Below are positions 1-11,000 of a DNA stretch of 64,000 nt, in pieces. The stretch spans positions 4,526,001 to 4,590,000 of the forward strand of contig JBHGNT010000020.1 in assembly GCA_043228905.1 (NCBI GenBank), given 5' to 3'. The notes below the pieces were generated by a model. The model was not told the DNA's origin, did not search any database, and saw only the letters and a program-made list of their open reading frames with translations. Made by a program: the position numbers and the translations under genes. The DNA comes from Azolla caroliniana. Lineage: Eukaryota > Polypodiophyta. Within the stretch, counting starts at the first letter, position 1. Every line of letters begins with the position of its first letter.

Positions 1-113
1 TCCAATTAAGCGTTGTGTCGTAAGTTATCTCGCCGTAACACCCTTTGGTGAAGTGTCTTAAGTGCACACCCTGTGTTAGGCCGTTGTCCGGCCCTAAGGA
101 TTAACACAGTTTT

Positions 114-129
114 TGGCGACCACGATTCC
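114..129 (+). promoter_or_regulatory. Primer-binding site of element X
   Basis: TGGCGACCACGATTCC begins 8 nt after the LTR end and is identical in A, B and C. The first ten bases, TGGCGACCAC, fit the 3' end of a plant tRNA-Arg(UCG) as I remember that tRNA; the match was not checked. Confidence 0.6.
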
Positions 130-161
130 TGCACAATCGCAGTGAACAGTGGCGGGAATGG

Positions 162-1394
162 ATGACTAGGCCAACAGACGACCCGGTTACGGAGAGAGCA
201 TGAAGACTTGCTGAACGGCGAAGGCGGCGAGAGGCTTTCCAGCAAGTGGCAGAAGAAATCCGATCGGATCAATCGTTTTCCAAAGTTATCCGGAAAGTGG
301 TGGAGGAGTCGCTCCGTCTGCAACAAAACACCTACTCGGACGAAGGAAGCAGCTTAAGCAGTCTCCAGGAAGCGGAATCCCTTCTCCAGGCCTTGGCTGA
401 AGCATTTTCGACGCTGGAATCGGATTCGGAAGGGGGTTACAGTGCGCACACGAACTATCGCAACAGTAACGACACCCCAGGAGGACCGGAGGACGAGGAG
501 TCGGATACATTACCAACACCGGAACCAGAATTGTCAGACCGGGAACCTCCGACACTAGACGTGGAGCAACCTCCGGAGACGGAAGAGGACAAAGAAAGAC
601 CTCTGACTTTGACAGAGGACCAGTAACGACCTCCGACAGAAGAGCAGGAAAGACCACCGACACCGCCAACCTGCACACCGACATCGGACGACGACATGCC
701 GTTCTAGTACCCCAAGTATAGGGATGACCCGGACGCGGAGGCTCATGTTCACGCTTTTCAACAAACATGGGAGGCAAACCATGTGTCACAACGGTTAACC
801 ACAGCCGAAGAGGAACAATCTAAGATAGCCGAAGTCGGCGTGACATTGGAAGGATCGGCCGCCAGATGGCACCGGACGCAGGACCCCAGCACCATCACGA
901 CCTTTGCGGACCTGAAAGCTAAATTCTTGCACTTCTTTCAAAAGGAGGTGGACCAGAGAGAAATGGTGGGCCTATTTTATACCATCCGACAGGACCCTGG
1001 GGAGAGCATTCCGCAATTTGTCATCCAGTTTCAACGGATGAACAATCAGCTTACCCGACCACCTCCGGAGGAAGAAACACAGGCGATATTCTTAGCCGCA
1101 CTCTGGGAACCTCTACGTACGGTATGCACGGTCATCGACTTTCGCACAAGTACCATCGACCAGGTCATCGACCGGGTTAGAGAAATGGAGAAAACAAGCT
1201 CTTGGCTAACAATGAGAGCACTCCAACGAGCGTTACCAACCGATGAGGATCTCGGGTTTCGACAGGCCATTCAATGCACCACATGCCTAAATGCCGGACA
1301 CTGAGCACTAGAATGTACCATGCGGTCGCAATGTCTACTGTGCCATTCCAGGAACCACACAATGGAACAGTGCTGGGAAGATCCGGAAGAGCTG
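162..1394 (+). pseudogene. gag: Broken gag of element X
   Basis: This is homologous to the N-terminal third of the A and B polyproteins. The start region (M-T-R-P) lines up with M-S-R-Q of A. It is followed by an Arg-rich stretch, a Pro/Glu-rich linker and the capsid-like block around 783-1250 (LEGSAARWHRTQDP, then FYTIRQDPGESIPQFVIQF). One frame is kept throughout but is interrupted by TGA near 201, TAA at 624-626, TAG near 706 and TGA at 1302-1304, the last one just inside the first CCHC knuckle. A second CCHC-like block (CLLCHSRNHTMEQC) follows at about 1336. Homology stops at about 1395, where copia sequence begins. The gene is non-functional. Confidence 0.8.
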
Positions 1395-1830
1395 GGAAAA
1401 CCCCAAGTTCAGCTTGAGGGGGAGTGTGTAGATACAAACTCAACATTGGGTGAGTAAACCAGTGCGTAGACTGAGTGTGTAAACCAGGTGCGCAGCAAGA
1501 GGCCCTAGCGATGCGTAAACTGGGACGTCGTTGGACAGATATTCCGTAGAGGAATATATTTTGGGAGTGTAAAGAGTCATTGATGAGAATTGAAGTACAT
1601 GTCAATACTTATGTTAGTCCGTATGGACTTGTATAAATGTGCTCTGATACCATGGAAAAGAATACCTAGGGAAGCTTAACAGACACAACCAGGTAGCAAC
1701 AGATGAACAACAAGGAAGGTTTAATGGAAAGCTTGCTTAACACAACATACACGGGAGAGACAGAGAGATAGAGAGCAAGAACAGAAAACTTAATTCCAAA
1801 ACAACAGTCTAAAACTCTGTACATAGTGAC
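1395..1830. mobile_element. Rearranged copia LTR fragments, head to head
   Basis: A polypurine tract (CTTGAGGGGGAG) at about 1414-1425 leads into a copia LTR start at 1426, matching the LTR at 2756-3164. At about 1650 it turns into the reverse complement of the same LTR's 3' end. The junction carries GCTCTGATACCA, the exact reverse complement of the initiator tRNA-Met primer-binding site TGGTATCAGAGC. The inverted part runs to about 1830 and includes the LTR's pyrimidine tract. The fragment therefore joins the 5' part of one LTR to an inverted LTR end plus PBS. Confidence 0.75.
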
Positions 1831-2013
1831 CGCGAAGCTAACTCAGATGAAGAATTCGATTTCGGGTTGGCTGAAGTAGCCAAAGGCAGAAACAAGGGCA
1901 ACAATCGAAAGGAAGAGACGGAGTCAGCTGAACAAGGGGTGTTACCCGACCGACAAATGAGCTAAGGACGGGAAAGACTAGGGTGTGAAAAGGGGAATTA
2001 TTATTTGGGCATC
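1831..2013 (+). other. 3' internal remnant of element X
   Basis: This sequence precedes the 3' LTR of X. It has no ORF of note and no clear polypurine tract beside the LTR. The last 30 bases are A/G- then T-rich (AAAAGGGGAATTATTATTTG). It is probably the 3' untranslated end of X. Confidence 0.45.
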
Positions 2014-2403
2014 TGTTGAAATTACTAGTCTTAATATATATATTAGTATATGAGAAGATGTGGATGGACGGACCGGAATCGGTATGCCGATCCGGATCTG
2101 GACCGATTCCAAATAGGTGCCGGTTGGCACCGTTTTGTACTTCGCACCGGTGACCTATATAAAGGCTTGGTTACAATGTAGTCATTAACGGAGAGTAATA
2201 TAAACCTTTTGTTTAATCATTGAGTATTGTTCACCGTTCTGTGCTTATTGTATATCTTACGCATGTTAATGACGTATTGCTAAGTAACCGATTAAGGTCC
2301 AATTAAGCATTGTGTCGTAAGTTATCTCGCCGTAACACCCTTTGGTGAAGTGTCTTAAGTGGACACCCTGTGTTAGGCTGTTGTCCGGCCCTAAGGATTA
2401 ACA

Positions 2404-2755
2404 AGGGGGAGATGAAGCCAAGAAGGGTGAAAAGGCCAAGACCAAGACCTGGTCTGATGTGGTTAAGGGCCTGAAGACAGAAGAAGAATCGAAGATAGCC
2501 AATTCGGTTCGAATGTTCGATTCAGAGATGCCGAATCAACTGAAGGCCACGCGGAGGAAAGGGAAACGGAAGAGGTGCCAACACCGCGAGAGCAAGGGAG
2601 GTCAAAAAGGCCGCATGAGCAGACAAGCGGACCGAAAGGGTTGAGGCACGCGGAATCGAACAGGTCGAGGAGCGCAAGCGAGGCGTGAAGTCAGGGAAAG
2701 CCGGAGCGAAGATTCAGAAGAGCATGCGGAACCTCAAGTTGAGCTTGAGGGGGAG
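2404..2755 (+). pseudogene. 3' internal end of a copia element
   Basis: A Lys/Glu/Arg-rich, partly open stretch (open at 2459-2644 and 2685-2755) ends in the polypurine tract TTGAGCTTGAGGGGGAG directly before the LTR at 2756. The same tract precedes the LTR fragment at 1426. No RT or RNase H motif is visible, so this is untranslated 3' sequence or a decayed C-terminus. Confidence 0.5.
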
Positions 2756-3027
2756 TGTTGAGATACAAGCTCAACATTGGGTGTGTAAACCGGTGCGTAA
2801 ACCAAGTGCGCAACGAGAGGCCGTAGTGGTGCGTAAACTGGGACGCCATTGGACGGATATTCCATAGAGGAATATAGTTTGGGAGTTAGTGTAGAGGCTA
2901 ATCGATGAGCATTGAAGTACGTGTCAATACTTTTGTCAATCCATATGGACTTGTATAAAAGTGCTCTTTGAGCACATTCTATGTACAAAGTTTTAGAGTG
3001 TTGTTTTGGAATTAAGTTTTCTGTTCT

Positions 3028-3064
<37 letters not shown>

Positions 3065-3164
3065 ATGTATGCTATGTTAATCAAGCTTTCCATTAAACCT
3101 TCCTTGTCGTTCATCTGTTGCTACCTGGTTGTGTCTGTTAAGCTTCCGCACGTATTCTTTTACA
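2756..3164 (+). repeat. Copia LTR
   Basis: It starts TGTTGAGATACAAG after a polypurine tract and ends CGTATTCTTTTACA. A TATA-like TTGTATAAAAG lies near 2950, and a (CT)n run of about 35 bp lies at 3028-3063. The copia integrase follows at once, with no primer-binding site, gag or protease, so sequence between the LTR and the integrase has been lost. Confidence 0.75.
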
Positions 3165-4569
3165 CGGATGTATGGGGACCGGCAAGTTTCATGAGCATGG
3201 GCGGGAGTCGATACTTTGTCTCCTTCATCAATGACTTTAGTCGACACACTTGGGTCTATCTAATTGAGAAGAAGAATGAAGTCTTCTCATGTTTCTGGTA
3301 CTTAAAGAAAATTGTTGAACGAGAGACTGAAAGAAAGATCAAGTGTCTAAGGTCGGACGGCGGAAAAGAATACTTTTCCGGCCAGTTCACGAGCTATCTG
3401 CAAACCAAGGGAATCCGGAGGGAGTTCTCCTGCAAATACATGCTAGAGTAGAGAAACATGGCTGAGAGAAGGAACCGGACAATGGTAGAATATTGGAGGA
3501 GAAGAGACACACTTGGGTCTATCTAATTGAGAATAAGAGCGAAGTCTTCTAATGTTTCTGGTACTTAAAGAACCTTGTTGAACGGGAGACTGAAAGAAAG
3601 ATCAAGTGTCTAAGGTCGGATGGCGGAAAAGAATACTTTTCCGGCCAGTTAACGAGCTATTTGCAAACCAATGGAATCCAGAGGGAGTTCTCCTACAAAT
3701 ACATGCTAGAGTAGAGAAACATGGTCGAGAGACGGAACCGGACAATTGTAGAATATTGGAGGAGAAGAGCATGCCCAGACTTTATTGGGCTGAAGTGATC
3801 TAGACGACTGTCTATATACAAAATCGGATCTCTGCTCCCAGAGGGAAGCTGTCACCACATGAGCTAAATTTCGGGCGAAATACGAACTTGGCACACCTGA
3901 AGGGGTTCGATAGTATTGCATATGTGCATATATCGGACGAGAGACGAAGGAAGCTGGATGCCAAGGCCGAGAAATGTATCTTCATTGGCTATTCGCATGA
4001 GCAAAAGGGGTACAATTTTTACAATCCTTGGACAAAGCAAGTGCGAGTGAGCGCATTGTCGTCTTTGACGAATCAGCGTCTTGGTACTTGTGCCTTGGTA
4101 CAATGACTATATGGCGCATCACTATGCGTATATGGCGAAGGTGATGGAAGTGCGTGGGTTGGAGAGCTATGTAGAGGTGACGAAAGACGCTAATTGGCGT
4201 GTTGCTATGGAGGAAGAGATGCACGCATTAGCGGAGAATGAGACGTGGGACTTCATTGATGCCCTCAAAGGTGTTAAGTCAATCGGGTGTAGGTGGGTGT
4301 ACAAGATCAAGTACAATGCCGATGGCTCCGTCAATCGATACAAGGGTCGACTAGTGGCCAAAGGCTACTCACAGGAGCACGACATCGACTACATCGAGTC
4401 CTTCGTGCTGGTTTCCAAGATGACAACCGTCTAGGTGTTGTTGGCGGTAGCGGCCGTGAAGGGCTAGCACCTACACTAGATGGACGTGAAAAACGCATTC
4501 CTGCAAGGAGGTCTCCAGGAACAAGTGTATATGATGCAACCTCCCGGATTTCAGTCCGAATTGAGCACG
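3165..4569 (+). pseudogene. pol: Truncated copia pol: integrase core to start of reverse transcriptase
   Basis: The integrase core begins with DVWGP (first catalytic Asp), then FINDFSRHTWVYLIEKKNEVF and RSDGGKEYFSGQF (second Asp region). After a duplicated block, CIFIGYSHEQKGY and the RT N-terminus follow (ANWRVAMEEEMHALAENETW, WVYKIKYNADG, RLVAKGYSQEHDIDY, MDVKNAFLQGGL), ending at PPGFQSE. Stops interrupt it at 3449-3451, 3711 and 4432-4434, with more before 4480. It is cut at 4569 by insertion of chromovirus G, whose left target copy would be GCACG at 4565-4569; the matching right copy lies outside the window. Dead. Confidence 0.85.
3243..3768 (+). repeat. Tandem duplication (263 bp x 2) in copia integrase
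   Basis: Positions 3243-3505 and 3506-3768 are near copies. Each starts GACACACTTGGGTCTATC and ends ATATTGGAGGAGAAGAG. The copies differ by scattered substitutions, so the duplication is not recent. Confidence 0.85.
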
Positions 4570-4756
4570 TGTCATGATATTGCAATATTCGAACCCACGA
4601 CCTTATATTACATGGGTCGAGCCCTTGCCATTAGACTATACATTGTAATACGAAGGATATTATTTTCATTTATTATTTCACTATAGAAAATTGATGCATA
4701 TTCCAGATTTCTCTAGAACATTCTAGAAACTTCAGGAGTACTCCTGAAAACACTAT
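4570..4756 (+). repeat. 5' LTR of G, first part
   Basis: It starts TGTCATGATATTGC and aligns along its length with the LTR of E in reverse complement, including TATTCCAGATTTCTCT. It is interrupted at 4756 by T1, right at the TATA box; the remainder resumes at 17376. Together the parts give about 426 bp. The first 75 bp carry an antisense tRNA-like module with B-box GGGTTCGAATA on the minus strand. Confidence 0.85.
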
Positions 4757-4781
4757 GGGTAAAAGCATGCGAGTGGAAACA
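4757..4781 (+). repeat. Left terminal inverted repeat of T1
   Basis: It begins GGGTAAAAGCATGCGAGTGG and is followed within 15-65 bp by two copies of TAGCTAATTAG, probably transposase-binding sites (inference). Confidence 0.8.
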
Positions 4782-5007
4782 CTATTATAGCTAATTAGTT
4801 ACTAAAATGGCCATAGCTAATTAGCTATTTGTTTAGCTAGTCTTTTTTGTGGGAAAATCAAATATTTGAAAAACTAATTTATGAAAAAACTCAAATATTT
4901 GAACTTCTGTTTCAGACGTAGTGGAACTTGGGGAATAGCACCATCATTTAAGGTCGACTTCAATGTCATCAATTTCCTGTTTAGCCTAAGTCTGATTTTG
5001 AACGCAG

Positions 5008-6724
5008 ATGGAGTACTCAGAGCACGGACGCAGACGTAGCTCCCGCAACAACAGAAAATCGACATTGCAGATTGAGAGCTACAACACAGAACCCGCTCGA
5101 TCATCGTCCAGGTATGTTTCAGTTACAGAAACCCCAAACATTTGTTTTTTCTTTTTGACTACTGTCTGAACTTTGGTGCCGATTCATATTTCCCCAAAAT
5201 CGAATAGGGCGAAGTCCTTGGAGTCCCATACAAGGATGTCTCGCAAATCAGGGAGTAGCAACATGTGTGTTTATATTACTTTTTTTGTGTTTAATCCTGT
5301 CTTTAGTGATGATTGGGGTTTCTGATTGAAATTTCTGATTAGGGTTTTTGTTTATAAATTTCTGATTAGAATTTCTGATTAGGGTTTTTGATTACAAATT
5401 TCTGATTAGAATTTCTGATTAGAATTTTTGAATAGGGTTTCTGGTTACAAATTTTGATTACAGATTAGAATTTCTGAATAGGGTTTTTGTTTATAAATTT
5501 CTGTTTAGGATTTCTGATTAGGGTTTGTGATTGAAATTTCTGATTAGGGTTTTTGATTGAAATTTCTGATTAGGGTTTTCGATTATAAATTTCTGATTAG
5601 AATTTCTGAATAGGGTTTCTGGTTACAAACTTCTGATTACAGATTTTGATTAGCGTTTTTGATTTCAAACTTCTGATTACAGATTTTGATTAGGGTTTCT
5701 GATTTCAAATTTCTGAATACAAATTATGATTAGGGTTTCTGATTTGCTAAGTTAAAGATTTTGCACCATTTTTGTTGTTGTTGATTGGGGTTTTTGATTC
5801 TCACATATTCTGATTTTGCACTATTTTTTATTTCTGAAATGATATTTCAGATGGCTCGTTCCTCCGTATACGAGAGTGCTAAACTTCACAAAATTTTGCG
5901 AGACAAAGGAGGACTTCCACAACACCTATGGTCTGTCACTCGAGGGTGTTGACCCTACTGTCCTAAGTGATAAATTGATCAGTGATGTAGACTGGATGAC
6001 AGTATATACAGTGCCTAGAGTCAAAGGCAAGGTTAAGCTGAAGCATGTACGAGCCGACTTGTACGATGACTGCATGAGACTGCACCAGAAAGTTCATCAG
6101 GAGATCCCAGTCAACAATGAGTTGTCAGTTTCATTTGCTAGAGCATTTGCATATGAGTACTGCAAAACAACGAAGGAATCTAGAGACCCTCAAATGTATA
6201 GGGTAGCTTGGGCAGTCTATGGTGAGGCATCGGTAAAAAGATGTCGAAAGATGGGGACCTTGGCACAAAAAATAGACAGATTTTGGAGCATGGCAGTTGT
6301 TGATGCAACTGCCGACTCCCAGCAAGACCAGGGGCATACACCACACCGACACCCAAGGAAAGCCAATGTCGATGATATAGGTGAGACATTGGTTAGCTAT
6401 ATGCTAAAAAATGTCCATGAAGCCTGTGAGACATTGACATGTTTTAAGACTGATTTAGAGAAAGCCACAATGGCTTCTGTAATGGAGAGCAAAGTTACTT
6501 CCGCTGTTACAACGATTAGAAATAAGATTCAAGTAACTATTGTTTTGCTGGTATGTGATTGTGTTATAAATAACTTTAAGGGTAAAATGTGCAAACTGTA
6601 TTAGTTAGGGATGCGCTATGGTGACGTAGTAGATTAACAGAGTCCTTCAGAAAACCCATCTGTACATGGTAAATGCAACAACATGTGTATCATTCCTTTA
6701 AGCGTCTCACAAAGTGTGGCTTAA
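5008..6724 (+). CDS. T1 gene 1: spliced gene of unknown function (predicted 308 aa)
   Basis: Predicted exons are 5008-5111, 5208-5264, 5851-6532 and, less surely, 6641-6724. Donors GTATG (5112), GTGTG (5265) and GTAAC (6533) and acceptors ending AG at 5207, 5850 and 6640 keep one frame. The N-terminal 50 residues are basic and Ser/Arg-rich (GRRRSSRNNRKS), suggesting a nuclear or nucleic-acid-binding protein. The central 200 residues look globular and include EDFHNTYGLSLEGVDPT, DVDWMTVYTVPRVKG and KMGTLAQKIDRFW. No known domain, signal peptide or membrane segment is visible. It lies inside T1, convergent to gene 2, so it is probably a transposon accessory protein. A retained third intron would instead give an end at 6604. 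The function is unknown. Confidence 0.55.
5265..5850 (+). repeat. Degenerate TTCTGATTAGGG repeats inside intron 2 of T1 gene 1
   Basis: About 20 imperfect copies of a roughly 25-30 bp unit built from TTTCTGATTAGGGTTTTTGA occupy most of the intron. They resemble plant telomere sequence only superficially (TTAGGGTT within a longer unit). Confidence 0.75.
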
Positions 6725-6829
6725 GAGACTCGAATGTTCGTAGTTGAACTTTGATAGTTGGATGCATTCGTTTGAACCTAATAAATAAATCGACCTGCGT
6801 AATAAAGGGGAATTAGTTATTCTCGTAAC

Positions 6830-7510
6830 TAGCTAACTATCCTAGTAGCTATTCTAGTAGATAATTAGCTATTCTAGTAGCTTATTAGCTATTCTAGAAG
6901 CTAATTAGCTATCATGGTAGCTAATTAGCTGTCCTAGTAGCTAATTAGTTATCATGGTAGCTAATTAGCTGGTCTAGTAGCTAATTAGCTATCATGGTGG
7001 CTAATTAGCTTTCCTAGTAGCTAATTAGCTATCATGGTAGCTAATTAGCTGGTCTAGTAGCTAATTAGCTATCATGGTGGCTAATTAGCTTTCCTAGTAA
7101 CTAATTAGCTATCATGGTAGCTAATTAGCTGGTCTAGTAGCTAATTAGCTATCATGGTAGCTAATTAGCTGGTCTAGTAGCTAATTAGCTATCATGGTAG
7201 CAAATTAGTTGGTCTAGTAGCTAATTAGCTATCACGGTGGCTAATTAGCTGTCCTAGTAAGCTAATTAGCTATCATGGTAGCTAATTAGCTGGTAATAAC
7301 GAAATAGCTAACTAGCTACCATGATAACTAACTAGCTACCAGTACAACTAATTATCTGGTAGTACCTAAATTAGCTATTGAGAATAGCTAATTAGCTATC
7401 ATGGTAGTAGCTATTGAGAGTAGCCAGTTACCTATGTAGTAGCTATCCTAGTAGCTAACTGAGGTAAATGTAACTGATAAGCTAATTAGCTTTTCTGCTA
7501 ACTGAGCTAA
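6830..7510. repeat. AGCTAATTAGCT palindrome array in T1
   Basis: A roughly 20-bp monomer, the palindrome AGCTAATTAGCT plus a spacer such as ATCATGGT or GGTCTAGT, is repeated about 25-30 times. Alternating spacers give a roughly 40-bp higher-order unit. The same palindrome occurs near both T1 ends (about 4790-4845 and 17325-17350). It abuts the truncated 3' end of gene 2. Possible roles are transposase binding or hairpin formation. Confidence 0.85.
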
Positions 7511-7572
7511 TTAACTTTCCGTGTAGAGTCAAAACAAATGTTGAGATAAATGTAAATACCTGAGGTACATCA
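7482..7572 (-). pseudogene. 3' end of T1 gene 2, separated from its 5' part by element A
   Basis: Removing element A and one AGAAG target copy joins this segment in frame to 15300-16036. The join adds about 30 codons, beginning L-D-V-P-Q-V-F-T-F, before a TAG at 7482-7484 at the edge of the palindrome array. Alternatively CAG|GTATTT near 7560 is a splice donor and the rest of the gene is lost. Confidence 0.5.
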
Positions 7573-7577
7573 AGAAG

Positions 7578-7948
7578 TGTTGGCCGGTCAGAGAAGGCAA
7601 ATGGGAAAGCAAGGTCGGATCGGATAAATATAGAAATAGGAATAGAATTATTAGGAGGGACGGATCCGGTAGTTGTAACCGATCCGGATCCGAACCGATT
7701 CGGTTTCGGTTAACGGTTGCCTACCGAGCACCGATTGTAATCTGGCCGGATGCCTATAAAAGGATCTGATGTTTTGTAATGAAGTGGCGAAGAATTAATA
7801 TAGTTTTGCTTATGCTGATTAATCTTGTCTTCGTCTGTGCTTAAGTGTAATTATCATACGCGTGTATTAACATCCTATCCCTACCACCCCTTTGGAGAAG
7901 TGTCGGATAGACACCTGTGTTGCGGCTAGTCCAGCCATACATACAACA
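7578..7948 (+). repeat. 5' LTR of A
   Basis: It contains a TATA box (GCCTATAAAAGG at about 7753). Upstream is a U3 cluster of CCGATCCGGATCC and CCGATTCGG motifs. Near the end are two short hairpins, GTGTC/GACAC and GGCT/AGCC, both conserved in B, C and X. Confidence 0.9.
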
Positions 7949-7953
7949 CTATT

Positions 7954-7970
7954 TTGGCGACCACGATTCC
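7954..7970 (+). promoter_or_regulatory. Primer-binding site of A
   Basis: TGGCGACCACGATTCC lies a few bases after the LTR and is the same as in X, B and C; tRNA-Arg is a possible primer. Confidence 0.6.
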
Positions 7971-8000
7971 TGCAGAGTGCAGAGGACAACCGGGGGATGG

Positions 8001-11000
8001 ATGTCTAGACAAAATAACGACCACATCACCGAAAGAGGGAGACGCCACGCCGAACGGCAGCGACGACGGGAAGCCCTGCAGCAAGCCGTCGACGAGATCC
8101 GGCGCGATCGGTCATTCTCAAAAACGCTTCGGCAAATCGCAGAAGACGCACTGCAGTTCCAGGTTCTACAAGCTTCCGACGAAGGCAGTAGCATAACCAG
8201 CCTCCAAGAAGCGGAGACACTACTACAGACTCTCGCTGGCGGCGACGGGGACGCAGCGGCATTTGCAACATTAGAGGCGGATTCGGAAAGCGGGGAAAGC
8301 GTGGGATCCCGCTATAAAAGCAGCCACGAGAACAACCCCTTTGAGTCGGATCACTCAGCAACATCGGAGCCAGAGGAGGAAATAACTCTGGAGTTCGGTG
8401 ACCGGCAATCGCCGAGGAGGGAGGAGCGGATACCAACACCACCCGCGGAGGAACCGCAGGAGCGGTTATCAACACCACCTGCGGAGGAACCGCAGGAGCG
8501 GATACCAACACCACCCGCGGAGGAACCGCAGGAGCGGTTATCAACACCACCCGCGGAGGAACCGCAGGAGCGGATACCAACACCACCTGCGGAGGAACCG
8601 CAGGAGCGGAGACCGACATCGGAGGAACCAGCGCAGGAGAATCAGTGGGACGACACGATGCCGTATCCGTACCCAAAGTATCGGGATGAGCCCGACGGAG
8701 AGGCACATGTGTATGCATTCCTGCGAACATGGGAAGCCAACCACGTGTCCCAGAGACTGACGGAGCCCGAGGCCGACCGATCCAAAGTCGCCGAATTCGG
8801 CATGACATTAGAGGGACCGGCGGCCCGGTGGCACGCCAAGCACTTACCAGGCAGCTTCGCCACGTTCGAGGCATTGAAAACCCAGTTTTTACGCTTGTTT
8901 CATAGACGAGTGGAACAAAGGGAATTGGTCGGACAATTCTACACCACTCGGCAGGGAGAAAACGAGACGGTCCCACAATTTATCATTCGTTTCCAGACCT
9001 TGCACAGTCAATTAGCAAGAGCACCACCCGAAGAGGAGGCCAAGGCAGTCTTTTTGGCTGCGTTAAAAGACCCACTTCGAGCGATGTGTGGAATCCTCGA
9101 TTTCAGCACCAGCACAATGGACCAAGTCATTGATCGGGTCCTGGAAATGGACAACACGAGCCCCTTCTTGCCGATGGGGGCGTTACACCAGGCGCTTCCG
9201 AAGGAGGAGGACCTCCGGTTCCGACAAGCCCTACAATGCACAACATGCCTAAATTCGGGGCACTCGACCGTCGACTGCACCCTGCGTGCACAGTGCATGA
9301 TATGCAATTCTCGCGCCCACACAACAAACCGATGCGAGTATAACCTATTAACTCGACAAGCGGCACCGGTCCGACACATAGAACCGCGCAATCGGGACCC
9401 GGAAGAGGATCGATTCCGGAGGGACGACCGTTACCGACGAGAACGCGGCGACAGATACCCCGATAGAAGACGCGACAGCTATGACCGAGAGGAGAACCGC
9501 AGGGATAGCTACCCCCGGGACCGGTACGACCGAGACGAATCCCCGGAATACGAGCGACGTAGAGAAGACAGGCGGCCAGGGAACCGGAATTTCCGACGGA
9601 ACCAAAGGCGTGGATTCTTCCGTAGAGAGGAGCGTCGGGAGGCAACAAGGAATGACAAACCAGTAGCGGCACCGGAAAACCGAAAAACCGAGGACAACCG
9701 CCGGGGAATGCCCCTTCCCCAAACATGGGAAAAAGGAGAATCCAGCAACACGCACAGGGTGTACTGTTATTACTGCCGAAAAGAAGGGCATTACAGTAAT
9801 CAATGCCCAAGCAAAACAGCCGACAAGCAGCCAGCAGTCAACATGGTGACAGCCGAAGTACAGCAGGTTACCACGCGGTCGAAGGGGAAGGCCGTCGAAT
9901 GGGAAGCCCAGGAAGCAATCAGAAAACAAGCGGCACAATGGATCAAAGAAGCCAATGAACAAGGTGCGGCGGAAGTAAGAAACCAAAATATGCCAAGGGA
10001 GGAGGAAATCGTACAGCCAGGAGAAAACCCGACATGGCAAGCACTACAAGATTGTCAGATCGTGCTGCCGTTGGCACGGTTACTGCAGTTGGTGCCGCGG
10101 TTTACAGCAGACTTACAAGCCGCCGTGAGCAAACCGACGCCGACGCCAGCACCGGCATTTTTCTCCAACCCGGAGGAAGGCCCAGCGGTGGTTGATACCA
10201 GTAGCCCAGCAGTCACGACAATCGTCAAAGGAAAGGAGATTCCAGGAACAATTATTGACGGAGGCTCCGGGGTGAACGTCATTAGTCGACAGACATGCGA
10301 CGACCTAGGCATCCAGGAGTGGGAACCATGCCCCTTCTGGTTACACATGGCGGATACAAGCTCAGTCCGACCAACCGGTCTTATCCGGGACTTGGAAGTA
10401 ACAATAGGAGGCCACGTATTCCGAATATCGGCCGTGGTACTAGAGCTGAATGTACAAGGCGCATATCCCCTACTGTTAGGACGACCATGGCTGCGAACGG
10501 CGCATATCAAGCAAAACTGGCAAAAGAATATGATCACGTTCCGACGAGGGAAAACAAAGGTACGGGTAGCCACGCAACCACGGGTGCTCACTAGCAAGGA
10601 GGCAACCCCTTTATATGCCAAAAGCATCAACATGTTGGAGGGCTTACCGGATGAGGAAGTTGATCGGTACCTCGAGGAACACCCACAGATCGTCCCACTT
10701 TTTGAGGTGGATATCACGGCAGCAGTAGAGCCGTACATCACAATGCCGGACGAGCCGGACAAAGTGGCGATCCGGGAACTACGCCAAGCACAGGAAGCCC
10801 TAGAAAGAGAAATGACGATATCCCAAAGGGTGAAAGCATCCCAGCTGGAAGAGGTGGACCTCGGCACAACAGAACAACCCCGACCGGTAAAAGTCGCGAA
10901 GGAATTGTCGAAGGAGGAAAAACAGGCAATGGTAGCACTGTTAACGGATTTCAAGGACGTGTTCGCATGGTCATACGAAGACATGCGAGGGTTGGACCCC

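Larger units (their letters stand above)
1..2403 (+). mobile_element. Element X: degraded Ty3 LTR retrotransposon related to A, B and C
   Basis: The left end is cut by the window edge. Positions 1-106 repeat at 2298-2403, which shows that they are the end of the 5' LTR and of the 3' LTR (2014-2403, TGTTGAAATT to GGATTAACA). The 3' LTR has a TATA-like CTATATAAAGG near 2155 and a cluster of CCGATCCGGATC-type motifs near 2085, as in A-C. Inside there is only a broken gag. From about 1395 to 1830 the interior is replaced by copia LTR material, so most of pol is missing. The family assignment rests on the shared primer-binding site and gag similarity. It is the oldest member of the family here. 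Confidence 0.8.

Noticed and set aside
5290-5850. Interstitial telomere repeat
   Set aside because: TTAGGGTT occurs, but within a longer GATT-rich unit and not as tandem TTTAGGG; it lies in a predicted intron.
8026-8976. Long minus-strand ORF over gag of A (316 codons; equivalent at 39806-40756 in B)
   Set aside because: It mirrors the in-frame 36-bp repeat and GC-rich codons of gag; low-complexity product and no independent support.
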